Shown here in pieces: positions 1 to 7,624 of a stretch of 30,555 bases of DNA. Both the position numbers and the translations under genes were made by a program. The notes under the pieces were generated by a model. That model saw only the letters and a list, made by a program, of their open reading frames with translations. It had not been told where the DNA came from and ran no database searches. Location: NCBI GenBank assembly GCA_003978395.1, contig QNZV01000039.1:1-30555 (forward strand), in the 5' to 3' direction. Each line of letters starts with the position of its first letter. Position 1 is the first letter of the stretch. The DNA is from Sulfurovum sp. Its GTDB lineage: Bacteria; Campylobacterota; Campylobacteria; Campylobacterales; Sulfurovaceae.

Positions 1-2
1 TG

Positions 3-50
3 TTTGGGTTTGAAGAGTGCGAGAAGGTTTTGCTGGGGCTTCGGTGTTAA
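3..50 (+). pseudogene. 3' end of an upstream CDS, possibly truncated
   Basis: One frame is open from the window edge to a TAA at 48-50 and encodes FGFEECEKVLLGLRC. The segment is clearly more GC-rich than the rest of the window and uses CTG, GGG and CGG codons that the neighbouring genes avoid. The E-x-x-L-L-G-L-R pattern resembles a segment of HemW-type radical SAM proteins. In that family more sequence follows this motif, so the gene would be cut short here. Only 15 residues are visible, so both the identity and the truncation are guesses. Confidence 0.3.
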
Positions 51-66
51 AAATATAAACGACTGT

Positions 67-90
67 AGGGGCGACCTCCGTGTCTGCCCT
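67..90. repeat. GC-rich imperfect palindrome, REP-like
   Basis: AGGGGCGAC (67-75) and GTCTGCCCT (82-90) form nine-base arms with two central mismatches around the loop CTCCGT. It stands out from its AT-rich surroundings and lies just after the short open tail at the window edge. It looks like a decayed copy of a dispersed intergenic palindrome, but the window holds no second close copy. Confidence 0.4.
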
Positions 91-116
91 CTGTTTGATT
101 CATTTTACAACCTAAT

Positions 117-122
117 TATGAT
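117..122 (+). promoter_or_regulatory. Candidate -10 of the TPR lipoprotein gene
   Basis: TATGAT, followed by an A-rich stretch, lies 32 bases before the GTG start. No -35 box is evident, which is common for sigma-70 promoters in Campylobacterota. Confidence 0.35.
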
Positions 123-154
123 AAAATACGTTCATTATTATTAGGACAAGAAAC

Positions 155-808
155 GTGAATAAAAAAATATTAACAGTAACCTTACTCTTGGTAGGATTAC
201 TAGGTTTTACAGGTTGTTTAGATGATTTAAATAGAGAAAAAAAGCCTGAAAAAGAACTGCTTTCGGGTAAAGCTAATGAAGAGTTTCATCAACGTTCAGA
301 AGCTTGTTTCAAAGAAGCCAACTACACAGGAGCGTTGCAGTACGATTTAAAACAGTTAGAAGAAGATTTGAAATATTATAGAGAAGAGAGTGCTGAAATT
401 GCTGTAGATTATAATGATATTGCTTTGGATTATGATAAATTAAAAGAGTATAATAAATCAATAATCTACTATAAAAAAGCGATAAAGATAGACGATAAAG
501 TATTGGATTTAAACAATCCTGAGAAAGCGACAACCTATTATAATTTAGCTTCGTCTTATGACAGTATTAAACTTTATGACAAAGCATTAAACTACTATTT
601 AAAATCATTAAGAATCAAACAAAAATTAGAAGATAGACTTGTAACATATCAAAATATCGCCAAAATTTATCAACGAAAAAAAGATACTAAAAATGCACTA
701 ATCTATTATAGAAATGCGTTTATTGTCTATAGAAAACTTGAACCCAAAGATAAGGCTGTAGGCGTTAATATCTTGGAGAGTATGGCAGAGTTAGAGAAGA
801 GAAAATAG
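155..808 (+). CDS. TPR-repeat lipoprotein
   Basis: A 217-residue protein with an N-terminal lipoprotein signal. A hydrophobic stretch ends in FTGC, making Cys21 the likely acylated residue. Residues about 80-205 hold three tetratricopeptide repeats with the regular Tyr/Leu/Ala pattern (for example AVDYNDIALDYDKLKEY and TTYYNLASSYDSIKLYDKAL), similar to kinesin-light-chain TPRs. TPRs are protein-interaction scaffolds, so this is probably a periplasmic adaptor attached to a membrane; its partner is unknown. The GTG start at 155 is supported by AGGA at 143-146, eight bases upstream. The next gene starts three bases after the stop, so the two are probably co-transcribed. Confidence 0.85.
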   Translation: MNKKILTVTLLLVGLLGFTGCLDDLNREKKPEKELLSGKANEEFHQRSEACFKEANYTGALQYDLKQLEEDLKYYREESAEIAVDYNDIALDYDKLKEYNKSIIYYKKAIKIDDKVLDLNNPEKATTYYNLASSYDSIKLYDKALNYYLKSLRIKQKLEDRLVTYQNIAKIYQRKKDTKNALIYYRNAFIVYRKLEPKDKAVGVNILESMAELEKRK

Positions 809-811
809 TAG

Positions 812-2026
812 ATGTATGATGTAATCATAATCGGAGCAGGAGCAAGTGGATTAGTCTCGGCTATTGTCTCGGCAAGAAGAGGGAAAAAGGTTTTATTAGT
901 TGAAAAAAACAACAAAATAGGTAAAAAGCTTTTAGCCACAGGAAATGGTAAGTGCAATATTGCCAATCAACGACCAACGTTAGAACGCTTTTATTCACAA
1001 AATCCAAAATTTATAGCTCAGGTTTTTGAGGGCTATAACTATCAATCAGTTAAACAGTTTTTTAAATCTATAGGATTAGAACTGATAGAAGCCAAAGAGG
1101 GAAAAGCCTTTCCCATGTCACTTCAAGCCTCTGCTGTGGTTGAACTTTTACAGTGTGAATGTGAACAACTTGGAGTTAAAATTCTTTGTGATACTGAAGT
1201 AAAAGATGTGAATACGTTGAAAGATGGGTATAAAAAAGTTATTCACACCCTTGGATATGAAAAAGTAAAGTCTGTAATTATTGCTACAGGGCATCTATCT
1301 GCCCCACAATTGGGTGGAGTAGATAGAGGAACAATATTTGCTAAGAAGCTGGGACACAACGTTATAAAACCTTTTCCAACTTTAGTTCAGCTCACTTCCT
1401 CTATGAAAAATTTAGAGCGTATGGCAGGAGTAAAAGTAGAAAGTAGAGTAACCTTGAAAACTAAAAATGGTAGAACCATTCAAAAACAAGGGGATGTTCT
1501 TTTTACCTCTTATGGTATTTCTGGTTTGGTAATTTTGGATATTAGTCGTTTTGTTATGGAAGAGCTTATTCACAAACCTACAGTAACATTAGAGATAGAC
1601 TTAATGCCCAAAATGAGCAAAGAGCAGTTATTCTCGTTGATGAAAAAGAGCCTACAAAAGAGAAGCTCTAAACCTTTAGAGGTATGGATGCAAGGATTTA
1701 TCAATAAAAAGCTTATTCGACCAATTTTAGAACCATTGAAACTCATAAAACAAACCGTAGGTTCGATAACATCAAAGGAAATAGAATTAATTGTCCAAAA
1801 AATAAAATGCTTTAAATTTGAAATAGACGGAAGCCGAGGCTACAAAGGAGCAGAAGTAGCCACAGGTGGTGTAGATACAAGAGATATTTATCCTAAAACA
1901 ATGGAGTCTAAAAAGCATAAAGGAGTCTACTTTACGGGCGAAGTATTGGATGTTGATGGAGATAGAGGAGGATTCAATTTATACTTTGCGTGGGTTTGTG
2001 GCTTTAGGGCAGGAGAAGCTGTTTAA
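812..2026 (+). CDS. BaiN/HI0933-family NAD(P)/FAD-dependent oxidoreductase
   Basis: A 404-residue flavoprotein. The Rossmann motif GAGASG is at residues 8-13, followed by the family block GKKLLATGNGKCN. The C-terminal block, with GGVDTRD, YFTGEVLDVDGDRGG and FAWVCGFRAG, closes the FAD site. Both ends are hallmarks of the HI0933/YhiN (BaiN-like) family, whose usual length is about 400. The physiological substrate is not established for most members. No signal peptide is present, so it is cytosolic. It sits three bases after the TPR lipoprotein gene and has no strong Shine-Dalgarno of its own, so translational coupling is likely. Confidence 0.93.
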   Translation: MYDVIIIGAGASGLVSAIVSARRGKKVLLVEKNNKIGKKLLATGNGKCNIANQRPTLERFYSQNPKFIAQVFEGYNYQSVKQFFKSIGLELIEAKEGKAFPMSLQASAVVELLQCECEQLGVKILCDTEVKDVNTLKDGYKKVIHTLGYEKVKSVIIATGHLSAPQLGGVDRGTIFAKKLGHNVIKPFPTLVQLTSSMKNLERMAGVKVESRVTLKTKNGRTIQKQGDVLFTSYGISGLVILDISRFVMEELIHKPTVTLEIDLMPKMSKEQLFSLMKKSLQKRSSKPLEVWMQGFINKKLIRPILEPLKLIKQTVGSITSKEIELIVQKIKCFKFEIDGSRGYKGAEVATGGVDTRDIYPKTMESKKHKGVYFTGEVLDVDGDRGGFNLYFAWVCGFRAGEAV

Positions 2027-2114
2027 TGTTGTAAGAAGTTAACTAATATTCCACATTAATTAGATAAAGTATAACTAATATTTAACTTGCTTATTCAAAA
2101 GGAGAAAAACGATA

Positions 2115-3149
2115 ATGTTTATTAAAAATAGAATTTTACTATCTATGATACTGGGTGCAACAAGCTTAAGCTTTATAGGTTGTGAAAATACTGGCACAAG
2201 TAACCCCAATGATTTTTCAATGTGTGATGGGATAGGGTATATTAATACGACAAATAGTGCTACAGATTCCCTATCTGGAGATAATCCAGTTATTACACTA
2301 TATGGAGATAAAATTATTACTGTTCCTGTAGGCACAGCCAGTATTTTAAATGGTGGAGATAGAGTTGAAGTTTCTGACCCACAAGATGGTGATTTGAAAA
2401 GTCAACTACAAAGAAGTAATGATATTAATCTTAATCAAGTAGGGGAATATCATATCAAATATCAAGTAGAAGATAGTGATGGAAATGAAGATATTAAATG
2501 TAGAAAAGTTATAGTAGAAGCAAATACTACAGATATAGTTGGAGTCTATGATAATGGCGAAGGTAATTATACTTATGGTAACTATACTTATGATGACTAT
2601 ACTTATGATAACAACAATAATAATGGTGGATATGAAGCGGGATATGGAGAAGAGAATCCAGATAATACCTATACAATAGGTACTGTTGTTCAAGATGACT
2701 CAACAGAATATCACGATAACTACTCCTATGGTAGTGAGATTGATACCTTTGCATCATGGTATAGCAACACATGTGGAAGAGCATTTAATAGTAACCTCTA
2801 TGATGAAAATACCAAAACATATAAAGGGCGAATAGATTGTTCTCACGTAGGACTTACTTCTATAGATTTGAGTCCATTGAGTGTATTTAATGGAATTGAT
2901 GAGATTGATTTGAGTTATAATAAATTAACATATATTGACTTCTCTCCAATTAGAGACATTAGCACACTTTGGAGACTAAATATTAGTTATAATACACAAA
3001 CACTTAAAAAGAGATACGATACCAAAGCAGAGAGAAAAGCACTTTTCCGTTACTTTACAAATATTCATGGTGGCGATGGACAAACAGGTTTATGGATTGG
3101 GTTTAAACCTACCAACTCAGATAAAGAAGAGTTGAGAATAAGATTTTAG
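2115..3149 (+). CDS. Lipoprotein with DUF5011-like Ig domain and leucine-rich repeats
   Basis: A 344-residue surface or periplasmic lipoprotein with signal SLSFIGC (Cys23). Residues about 60-135 resemble the DUF5011/HYR-type Ig-like fold (VSDPQDGDLKSQL then VGEYHIKYQVEDSDGNE). A low-complexity Tyr/Asn/Gly section follows at about 150-185, built on a tandem five-residue repeat. Residues about 245-300 contain two to three SDS22-like leucine-rich repeats (LTSIDLSPLS, IDEIDLSYNKLTYIDFSPI, LWRLNISYN). A strong AAGGAG lies about ten bases before the ATG. Ig plus LRR architecture suggests adhesion or another protein interaction; that is inference. A hairpin follows the stop and the next gene is convergent. 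Confidence 0.8.
   Translation: MFIKNRILLSMILGATSLSFIGCENTGTSNPNDFSMCDGIGYINTTNSATDSLSGDNPVITLYGDKIITVPVGTASILNGGDRVEVSDPQDGDLKSQLQRSNDINLNQVGEYHIKYQVEDSDGNEDIKCRKVIVEANTTDIVGVYDNGEGNYTYGNYTYDDYTYDNNNNNGGYEAGYGEENPDNTYTIGTVVQDDSTEYHDNYSYGSEIDTFASWYSNTCGRAFNSNLYDENTKTYKGRIDCSHVGLTSIDLSPLSVFNGIDEIDLSYNKLTYIDFSPIRDISTLWRLNISYNTQTLKKRYDTKAERKALFRYFTNIHGGDGQTGLWIGFKPTNSDKEELRIRF
2565..2609 (+). repeat. 15-bp tandem repeat, three units, in coding sequence
   Basis: Three consecutive in-frame units encode NYTYG, NYTYD and DYTYD, followed by a run of Asn codons. The DNA units differ at only a few positions. Slippage would change length by five residues without breaking the frame. Confidence 0.8.
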
Positions 3150-3155
3150 AAGAGA

Positions 3156-3174
3156 CCAAGAGTTTAACTCTTGG
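3156..3174. terminator. Hairpin between convergent genes
   Basis: CCAAGAGT and ACTCTTGG form a perfect 8-bp stem around TTA, just after the lipoprotein stop and just past the stop of the TOBE gene on the other strand. There is no strong T-tract on either side, so termination efficiency is uncertain. Confidence 0.55.
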
Positions 3175-3179
3175 GAACT

Positions 3180-3572
3180 TTATTTCAAAAGAATTGAAAT
3201 ATCAGAAGCATTTATCAAGACCAATACTCTATCATCCACTTGTAAATTTAGACTCTTTATAGAGTCTACTCCAATAATACTTTCTACTGTAAACCCATCT
3301 ATATCAAGACAAACAGAAGATAAAATCTCTCCATTTTCGATGGAAAGGACTTTTGCTTTTAATCTGTTTTCTAAACTCAATTGACCTTTTAAATCTTTGG
3401 CAATGGCTACGTGGGTAGATTTTATACCAAGATAAACAACGGTTCCTACTTTAATATTTGGATTTAGCTCTAAACTTAACATCTGAAGAACTTGTTGATT
3501 TAGAGAAAAAGTAAGCGAGTGAAGAGTATTCACATTTTTTATATGAACAACTTTTGCTCTTATCTGATTCAC
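3180..3572 (-). CDS. Molbindin-like protein with two TOBE domains
   Basis: A 130-residue cytosolic protein made of two tandem TOBE/Mop repeats of about 65 residues. Each carries the pattern R-A-K-V plus V-D/G-x-x-V-x-x-x-I-x-x-S-x-V-x-I/L (for example VGTVVYLGIKSTHVAIA and VDDRVLVLINASDISIL). TOBE pairs bind molybdate or tungstate in molbindins, ModE and ModC, so a storage or buffering role is likely. The GTG start overlaps the modA stop as GTGA, indicating translational coupling. No ModE DNA-binding domain and no ATPase domain are present, so it is neither a complete ModE nor a ModC. Confidence 0.8.
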   Translation of the reverse strand: MNQIRAKVVHIKNVNTLHSLTFSLNQQVLQMLSLELNPNIKVGTVVYLGIKSTHVAIAKDLKGQLSLENRLKAKVLSIENGEILSSVCLDIDGFTVESIIGVDSIKSLNLQVDDRVLVLINASDISILLK

Positions 3573-4315
3573 GGTACGATATATCCAAATTTTTCAAAAA
3601 TGGTTTTTGCTCTTTTGGTTAAAAGAAAAGCATAAAAAGCAGAAGCTTCGGAACTCTTTTCTCCATGTTTTAAAAGTACAACTCCTTGGTCTATGGGGGT
3701 ATAAAGTTTTGGGTCAATATCTACCCAGTTCTTTCCCCTTTTAAAATGAGACATTTTGGGGCTGTAGAGTGCTGATTTTGCAATCAAACCAATATCTGTT
3801 GCTTTTGTAGCATAGGTAACTGTTTGTGAGATTGATTCTCCATAGACGAATTTATCTTTTAATTTTTTATAGATATGCAGACTCTTTAAAGCTTCTATTG
3901 ATGCTTTTCCATAAGGTGCTGTTTTTGGGTTGGCTATGGCAATTTTTTTTATATTTTCATCTAAAATAGTCTCTATGCTTTTTGAAAAATCAATATTTTT
4001 TACAGATAAATAGACCAATGAGCCTTGTGCATAAACAATGGGTCTGGTTACAGCAAAGCCATCGTTATATAAACTTTTGGGATACATCATATTCGCACTC
4101 ATCAAAATATCGTAAGGAGCTTTATGTTTTATTTGAGCTACAAGCTTACCTGTTCCACCCAAAATAATATTTACTTTTGTATTGGGATAGAGTGTATGAA
4201 ACTCTTTTTTCAAATCATCAATGGCATACGAGACATTGGCTGAAACAGCTACAGTAATTTTCCCTGCAAATAGAGAAGCAGATAGAAGTAGAATAAGTAG
4301 TAATTTTATTTTCAT
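3569..4315 (-). CDS. modA: Molybdate ABC transporter substrate-binding protein
   Basis: A 248-residue periplasmic binding protein. It has a Sec signal (MKIKLLLILLLSASLFAG) and the ModA landmarks VAVSANVSYAIDDL near the N-terminus, NIILGGTGKLVAQI, PYDILMSANMMYP and AIANPKTAPYGKASIEAL. The family binds molybdate or tungstate and delivers it to ModBC. Here no permease or ATPase gene follows; the only downstream partner is the TOBE protein, overlapping by four bases. An AAGGA lies before the ATG. An unknown secreted protein ends 27 bases upstream on the same strand, suggesting a three-gene transcript. Tungstate (TupA-like) specificity cannot be excluded. Confidence 0.92.
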   Translation of the reverse strand: MKIKLLLILLLSASLFAGKITVAVSANVSYAIDDLKKEFHTLYPNTKVNIILGGTGKLVAQIKHKAPYDILMSANMMYPKSLYNDGFAVTRPIVYAQGSLVYLSVKNIDFSKSIETILDENIKKIAIANPKTAPYGKASIEALKSLHIYKKLKDKFVYGESISQTVTYATKATDIGLIAKSALYSPKMSHFKRGKNWVDIDPKLYTPIDQGVVLLKHGEKSSEASAFYAFLLTKRAKTIFEKFGYIVP

Positions 4316-4342
4316 TTTTTTCCTTTTTATTCTCTTGAAAGA

Positions 4343-5134
4343 TTATTTATAAGAGTTTTTAATCTCTTTTTCTATCGTATAAGGAATCATTGCTATCTTC
4401 ATAAAATCCCCCATACTTAAATTTGGTAAAGAGAGTGCCAGATAATATTTGGGGTCTAAAATTGTTGCTTTTCCCTCTTTTATCATTGATTCATAAGGAA
4501 GTAGTTGAATATTTTTACTTTGATGAATTTTATTTAAAAATCTACTTGTTTCTGCAGTTAATTTATGACCTACTAAAGTAGCACCATTAGGTAGTTTTAA
4601 ACTATATGAAGTTTTTGCAAAATTTGGAACTCTTACCTCTTCAGCAACTGTAATTGTATCCTCTAAATAAGGCATACCAAACATAAAATGATATTGAGGT
4701 AATTTACTCATCTCTTTCTGTTGAAGAACAGGAATCATACTAATTAAAACCTTTTCCAAAGAGTTTAATGTAGCTTTAAAATCTCCATATTGATAGTCTT
4801 TGAGATAGGCTGAAGCAAAGTAAGATGGATTTTGAACACGAACTTCATTATCTTTTTGATTAACAAGTATATGTAATGTAGCCATATAGGAGTTTGTTGC
4901 TTTTAATTCATCATTTGTAATTGTAATAATTTTCTTATTATTTAAAACTTTATCAATTGCTAATATCGTAAATCCATTTGATTCTAATTTTCTTTTAATA
5001 TCAGTTATAGATTGTATTCCTGATAAGTAGTATGCTGTTAGCTTAGATGGAGTTCTATCAAAGTTAAACTCGCTTACTGCATGTGAGGTGAGTACCACTG
5101 TTGCTACCATACAAATTTTCATTATCTTCTTCAT
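4343..5134 (-). CDS. Conserved secreted protein of unknown function, operon with modA
   Basis: A 263-residue protein with a cleavable-looking signal (MKKIMKICMVATVVLTSHA) and no other membrane segment, so probably periplasmic. I recognise no family with certainty. The stretches DIKRKLESNGFTILAID and VRVQNPSYFASAYL recall DUF302-like domains, perhaps as two half-repeats (compare ILDPKYYLALSLPNLSMGDF near the C-terminus). That is weak similarity by eye. AAAAGGG lies seven bases before the ATG. Its placement 27 bases upstream of modA, on the same strand, suggests a shared transcript and possibly a role connected with oxyanion or metal handling. Confidence 0.75.
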   Translation of the reverse strand: MKKIMKICMVATVVLTSHAVSEFNFDRTPSKLTAYYLSGIQSITDIKRKLESNGFTILAIDKVLNNKKIITITNDELKATNSYMATLHILVNQKDNEVRVQNPSYFASAYLKDYQYGDFKATLNSLEKVLISMIPVLQQKEMSKLPQYHFMFGMPYLEDTITVAEEVRVPNFAKTSYSLKLPNGATLVGHKLTAETSRFLNKIHQSKNIQLLPYESMIKEGKATILDPKYYLALSLPNLSMGDFMKIAMIPYTIEKEIKNSYK

Positions 5135-5248
5135 AAATTACCCTTTTTATAATATCAGAATTAAGTTTAGCAGTAGATATTTAAAGTGTCACTTAAAGGT
5201 TATTAAATTAGATAAGATTTTTGAATAGAATAGGCAATAAAAAAATAT

Positions 5249-5776
5249 TTAAAATTTACTAAAAATTTCTACAATAGGATAACAGTAACTATTAATAAAA
5301 AATGCTGAATAACTTAAACCTAACAGTGTAAATATAATAATATGACTCAGAGGTATAAACTTATTAAAAAACAATAATATTAAACTATATAAAGTATATC
5401 CGATTGTTGTTACAATAAAAAGAATAAGCCCCATGAGTGTATCTTCTGATAAAGGTAAAGTTATAAAATAATCTATTAAATCATGAACTAAATTATTTAT
5501 TAGAGCATAAAAAAGTAAACTTACTAAAAGAGTAGTGGCTATAAAAAATTTAGATTTTAAAATAAAATGATTTATAAAATTTACAAAAGATGTAAAAAGT
5601 ATAAAGACTAAAAAAGTATATATAATAAGATGAGAGTATAAAACAGAAAGTTTATAACTACTAAAGTTATTAATAATAAAGGGATATATTGTACTAAATT
5701 GCCAAAAAAACCCCCCAAGTAAGAGTGTTGCTACAAAAAGGGGAAGAAGTGACTTCTCAATTAAATTTATGCTCAT
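5249..5776 (-). CDS. Hypothetical integral membrane protein, five predicted helices
   Basis: A 175-residue protein, mostly hydrophobic, with about five membrane segments (near residues 10-35, 45-68, 75-98, 112-135 and 140-165) and short polar loops. I see no catalytic motif or known family signature. The start is the ATG at 5776; no Shine-Dalgarno is evident, so initiation there is less certain. It stands alone between AT-rich gaps of about 115 bases. Confidence 0.6.
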   Translation of the reverse strand: MSINLIEKSLLPLFVATLLLGGFFWQFSTIYPFIINNFSSYKLSVLYSHLIIYTFLVFILFTSFVNFINHFILKSKFFIATTLLVSLLFYALINNLVHDLIDYFITLPLSEDTLMGLILFIVTTIGYTLYSLILLFFNKFIPLSHIIIFTLLGLSYSAFFINSYCYPIVEIFSKF

Positions 5777-5893
5777 AAAATACTTTTTTGCTAATTATGC
5801 AGTAGTTATGATGAATATAAGGTTTATTTTTTATTTTAAATTAAATATTTTATATTTTTTTCATATTCATATGTATTTTTTATGAGGCTAAAA

Positions 5894-6355
5894 TTAAGCC
5901 TTCAAAAAATCTGGATTAGCAATAACTTGAAATGAAAATCGTGCATTTCTTTTGGAAAGTTCTTCTTGAATAACCTCTTGAATAGCATCTGTACTTGAAT
6001 TAAAAATCCCTGAACGGTCTACAATAAACATGTCTTTACTCATATTGGCACCTACCATTTGAGCTGTTTTTAATATTTTTATCATATCATCAGTAGTATT
6101 GTTTAAATTACCTTCAGCAATAAAACACATATTACTATCTAAAAGAGCTTCTTGGATGTCGGTAGTAAAACCTACTGAAGCTTCAGTATCCATGCTTTTG
6201 ATAACCATCGCTTCATCTGCATTATAATAGCCTCTTTTGATATTCTCAATACGTTTATTATCTTGTGATATATACGTTACCTCATTTCCCATCTCTGCCA
6301 AAACTTTTCCACTTAATAATTGATTATACTCAATTCCCATTACACTGATTTTCAT
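5894..6355 (-). CDS. Degenerate stand-alone UDP-glucose/GDP-mannose dehydrogenase N-domain
   Basis: A 153-residue protein that follows the N-terminal Rossmann domain of UDP-sugar dehydrogenases in order: MKISVMGIEYNQLLSG, KVLAEMGNEVTYISQDNKRIENIKRG, FTTDIQEALLDSNMCFIAEG, a variant of the K-S-T-V-P-V-G-T motif reading DRSGIFNSS, and ending in IANPDFLKA. The family is normally about 390-450 residues. Here the middle and catalytic Cys-containing C-terminal domains are absent, and no remnant lies downstream. The dinucleotide-binding glycines (usual GxGYVG), the YEPGL substrate motif and the VGTP motif are all altered, so dehydrogenase activity is very unlikely. The frame is intact and AAGGA precedes the ATG, so it is probably expressed. 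It could be a repurposed binding protein or an early-stage remnant. Confidence 0.7.
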   Translation of the reverse strand: MKISVMGIEYNQLLSGKVLAEMGNEVTYISQDNKRIENIKRGYYNADEAMVIKSMDTEASVGFTTDIQEALLDSNMCFIAEGNLNNTTDDMIKILKTAQMVGANMSKDMFIVDRSGIFNSSTDAIQEVIQEELSKRNARFSFQVIANPDFLKA

Positions 6356-6650
6356 TTTAAAAGTATCCTTTCATTTTCTATTTGATATTATTGTTTTTGT
6401 TACATCACAATTCTATATGAAATAAATATTAACTTAACTTAATTTTTAAATTTTTTTTTGAAGTTTATTTTAAGAAATAAAAAGATTTTTAACTCTAAAT
6501 ACCATAAAACAGTTGTTTTAAAAGAAAAAAATTTTTTTTCCTATTTTTTCTATTTTTAGTGCTTTAAAATATAATTAAACATTCAAATAATAGATGTAAT
6601 TATATATATTAAAAAATATTTTTATGATAGAATTATAACTCAAAACTTTT
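6356..6650. other. Very AT-rich divergent intergenic region
   Basis: About 295 bases of mostly A and T runs between divergent genes. A GTTACA is at 6399-6404 and a short dyad AAAACA-GT-TGTTTT at 6506-6519. It should contain promoters for both flanking genes. I can assign no box with confidence and see no ORF. Confidence 0.5.
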
Positions 6651-6662
6651 ATGGGACAAGGC

Positions 6663-7211
6663 ATGCCAACAAAAATTATTATTCTATTTTTTATACTATT
6701 ATCCATTCTTTTAATATCTGTTACTCTATTATTTACAGCTAAACCTATCTATTTGAAAAAAGTTGAAAAAATAAGAGTTTTAAATATTCAAAAAGTATAT
6801 AATAAAACGTACTTTCGTAAACGAAATAGATATACACCAAAACGCTCAGTAAAATTTGCACAAGCAGAGATAAATCAAATTTTAATAGATAACCCTATTG
6901 AGTTTGATAAAAACTCTTATCTATTAGAGAATAATAATGGTCGAAAAAATTACCAAACGTTAGCTAAAATTATTGATGTATTCAATAATTTAAAAGGGAA
7001 AGCTATAGTAGAGATTAAAACATATACTAATAAAAAAGGTTCAAAACAGCTTAACTTAAATCTTTCTCAAAAACGAGCTGACCAACTAAAAAGATATATA
7101 AGTAATTGCACCAAGATTGTTTTTATTTCAGCTATTGGTTATGGCAAAGAGATTCAACATAAAAAAAATGAAAAAAAATATTTAGAAATTACCCTAAAAA
7201 GGATTAAATAA
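6663..7211 (+). CDS. Membrane-anchored OmpA-like domain protein
   Basis: A 182-residue protein if it starts at the ATG at 6663, preceded by GGGACA at a good distance. An in-frame ATG at 6651 has no Shine-Dalgarno. One N-terminal transmembrane segment (about residues 4-24) is followed by a basic linker and a C-terminal OmpA-like domain: IEFDKNSYLLE, then IVEIKTYTNKKGSKQLNLNLS and QKRADQLKRYI. The family's peptidoglycan-binding Asp (usually in GHTD or GYTD) is Asn in YTN, while the Arg of the LSxxRA motif is kept, so diaminopimelate binding may be weakened or altered. The layout resembles MotB or TolR-type anchors. It overlaps the next gene by one base (TAATG). Confidence 0.75.
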   Translation: MPTKIIILFFILLSILLISVTLLFTAKPIYLKKVEKIRVLNIQKVYNKTYFRKRNRYTPKRSVKFAQAEINQILIDNPIEFDKNSYLLENNNGRKNYQTLAKIIDVFNNLKGKAIVEIKTYTNKKGSKQLNLNLSQKRADQLKRYISNCTKIVFISAIGYGKEIQHKKNEKKYLEITLKRIK

Positions 7212-7624
7212 TGTCAGAAGTTATAATAGAAATTTCAATATATCTTATATTGGCTATTTTATTGGGCTATACCTTTGGTTGGCTTATTGCAAAAGCGATG
7301 TCAAAAAAGAGAAATAGTAACGATATAGATGGTGAAGAGTTAGAGGTGTTCAAAGAAGAATACCTACAGGCTAAAAGAGAAAACAGTGAGTTACTCTCAG
7401 AAAATAATAAAATATTATTGGAAAATAGTGAACAGAAGCTAAAAACTCATAATTTAGAAAAAGAGCTACAAGAGAGAGAGTTGTTAATTAAAAGTAAAGA
7501 TGATGAAATAAGGGAATTAAAGAGAAAGCTTTTAAAACAAGAAAAATCGCATGAGTTAGAGATGATTGCATTTATTGAAGAGCGTGAAGAGCTAATCAAG
7601 AAATGGCAACCTTCTAAAAATTAG
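7211..7624 (+). CDS. Membrane-anchored coiled-coil protein
   Basis: A 137-residue protein with one N-terminal transmembrane helix (about residues 5-28) and an almost continuous coiled coil from about 42 to 130, rich in Glu, Lys and Leu heptads. No known domain is recognised. Its ATG overlaps the stop of the OmpA-like gene (TAATG), so the two are translationally coupled and probably act together, plausibly as an inner-membrane to cell-wall structural pair. The last codons (PSKN and stop) form half of a perfect palindrome shared with the end of the convergent folE, with which it overlaps by 11 bases. Confidence 0.75.
   Translation: MSEVIIEISIYLILAILLGYTFGWLIAKAMSKKRNSNDIDGEELEVFKEEYLQAKRENSELLSENNKILLENSEQKLKTHNLEKELQERELLIKSKDDEIRELKRKLLKQEKSHELEMIAFIEEREELIKKWQPSKN

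Noticed and set aside
2041..2082. AACTAATATT occurring twice (2041-2050 and 2073-2082) before the Ig-LRR gene
   Set aside because: It is purely A/T-rich apart from one C, with no promoter geometry; chance is likely in such DNA.
2406..2784. Overlapping minus-strand frames opposite the Ig-LRR lipoprotein
   Set aside because: They are Ile/Tyr/His-rich complements of the AAT/TAT/GAT-rich coding repeats.
3982..4167. Small + strand frame within modA
   Set aside because: It lies antisense to conserved ModA motifs, with no upstream signal.
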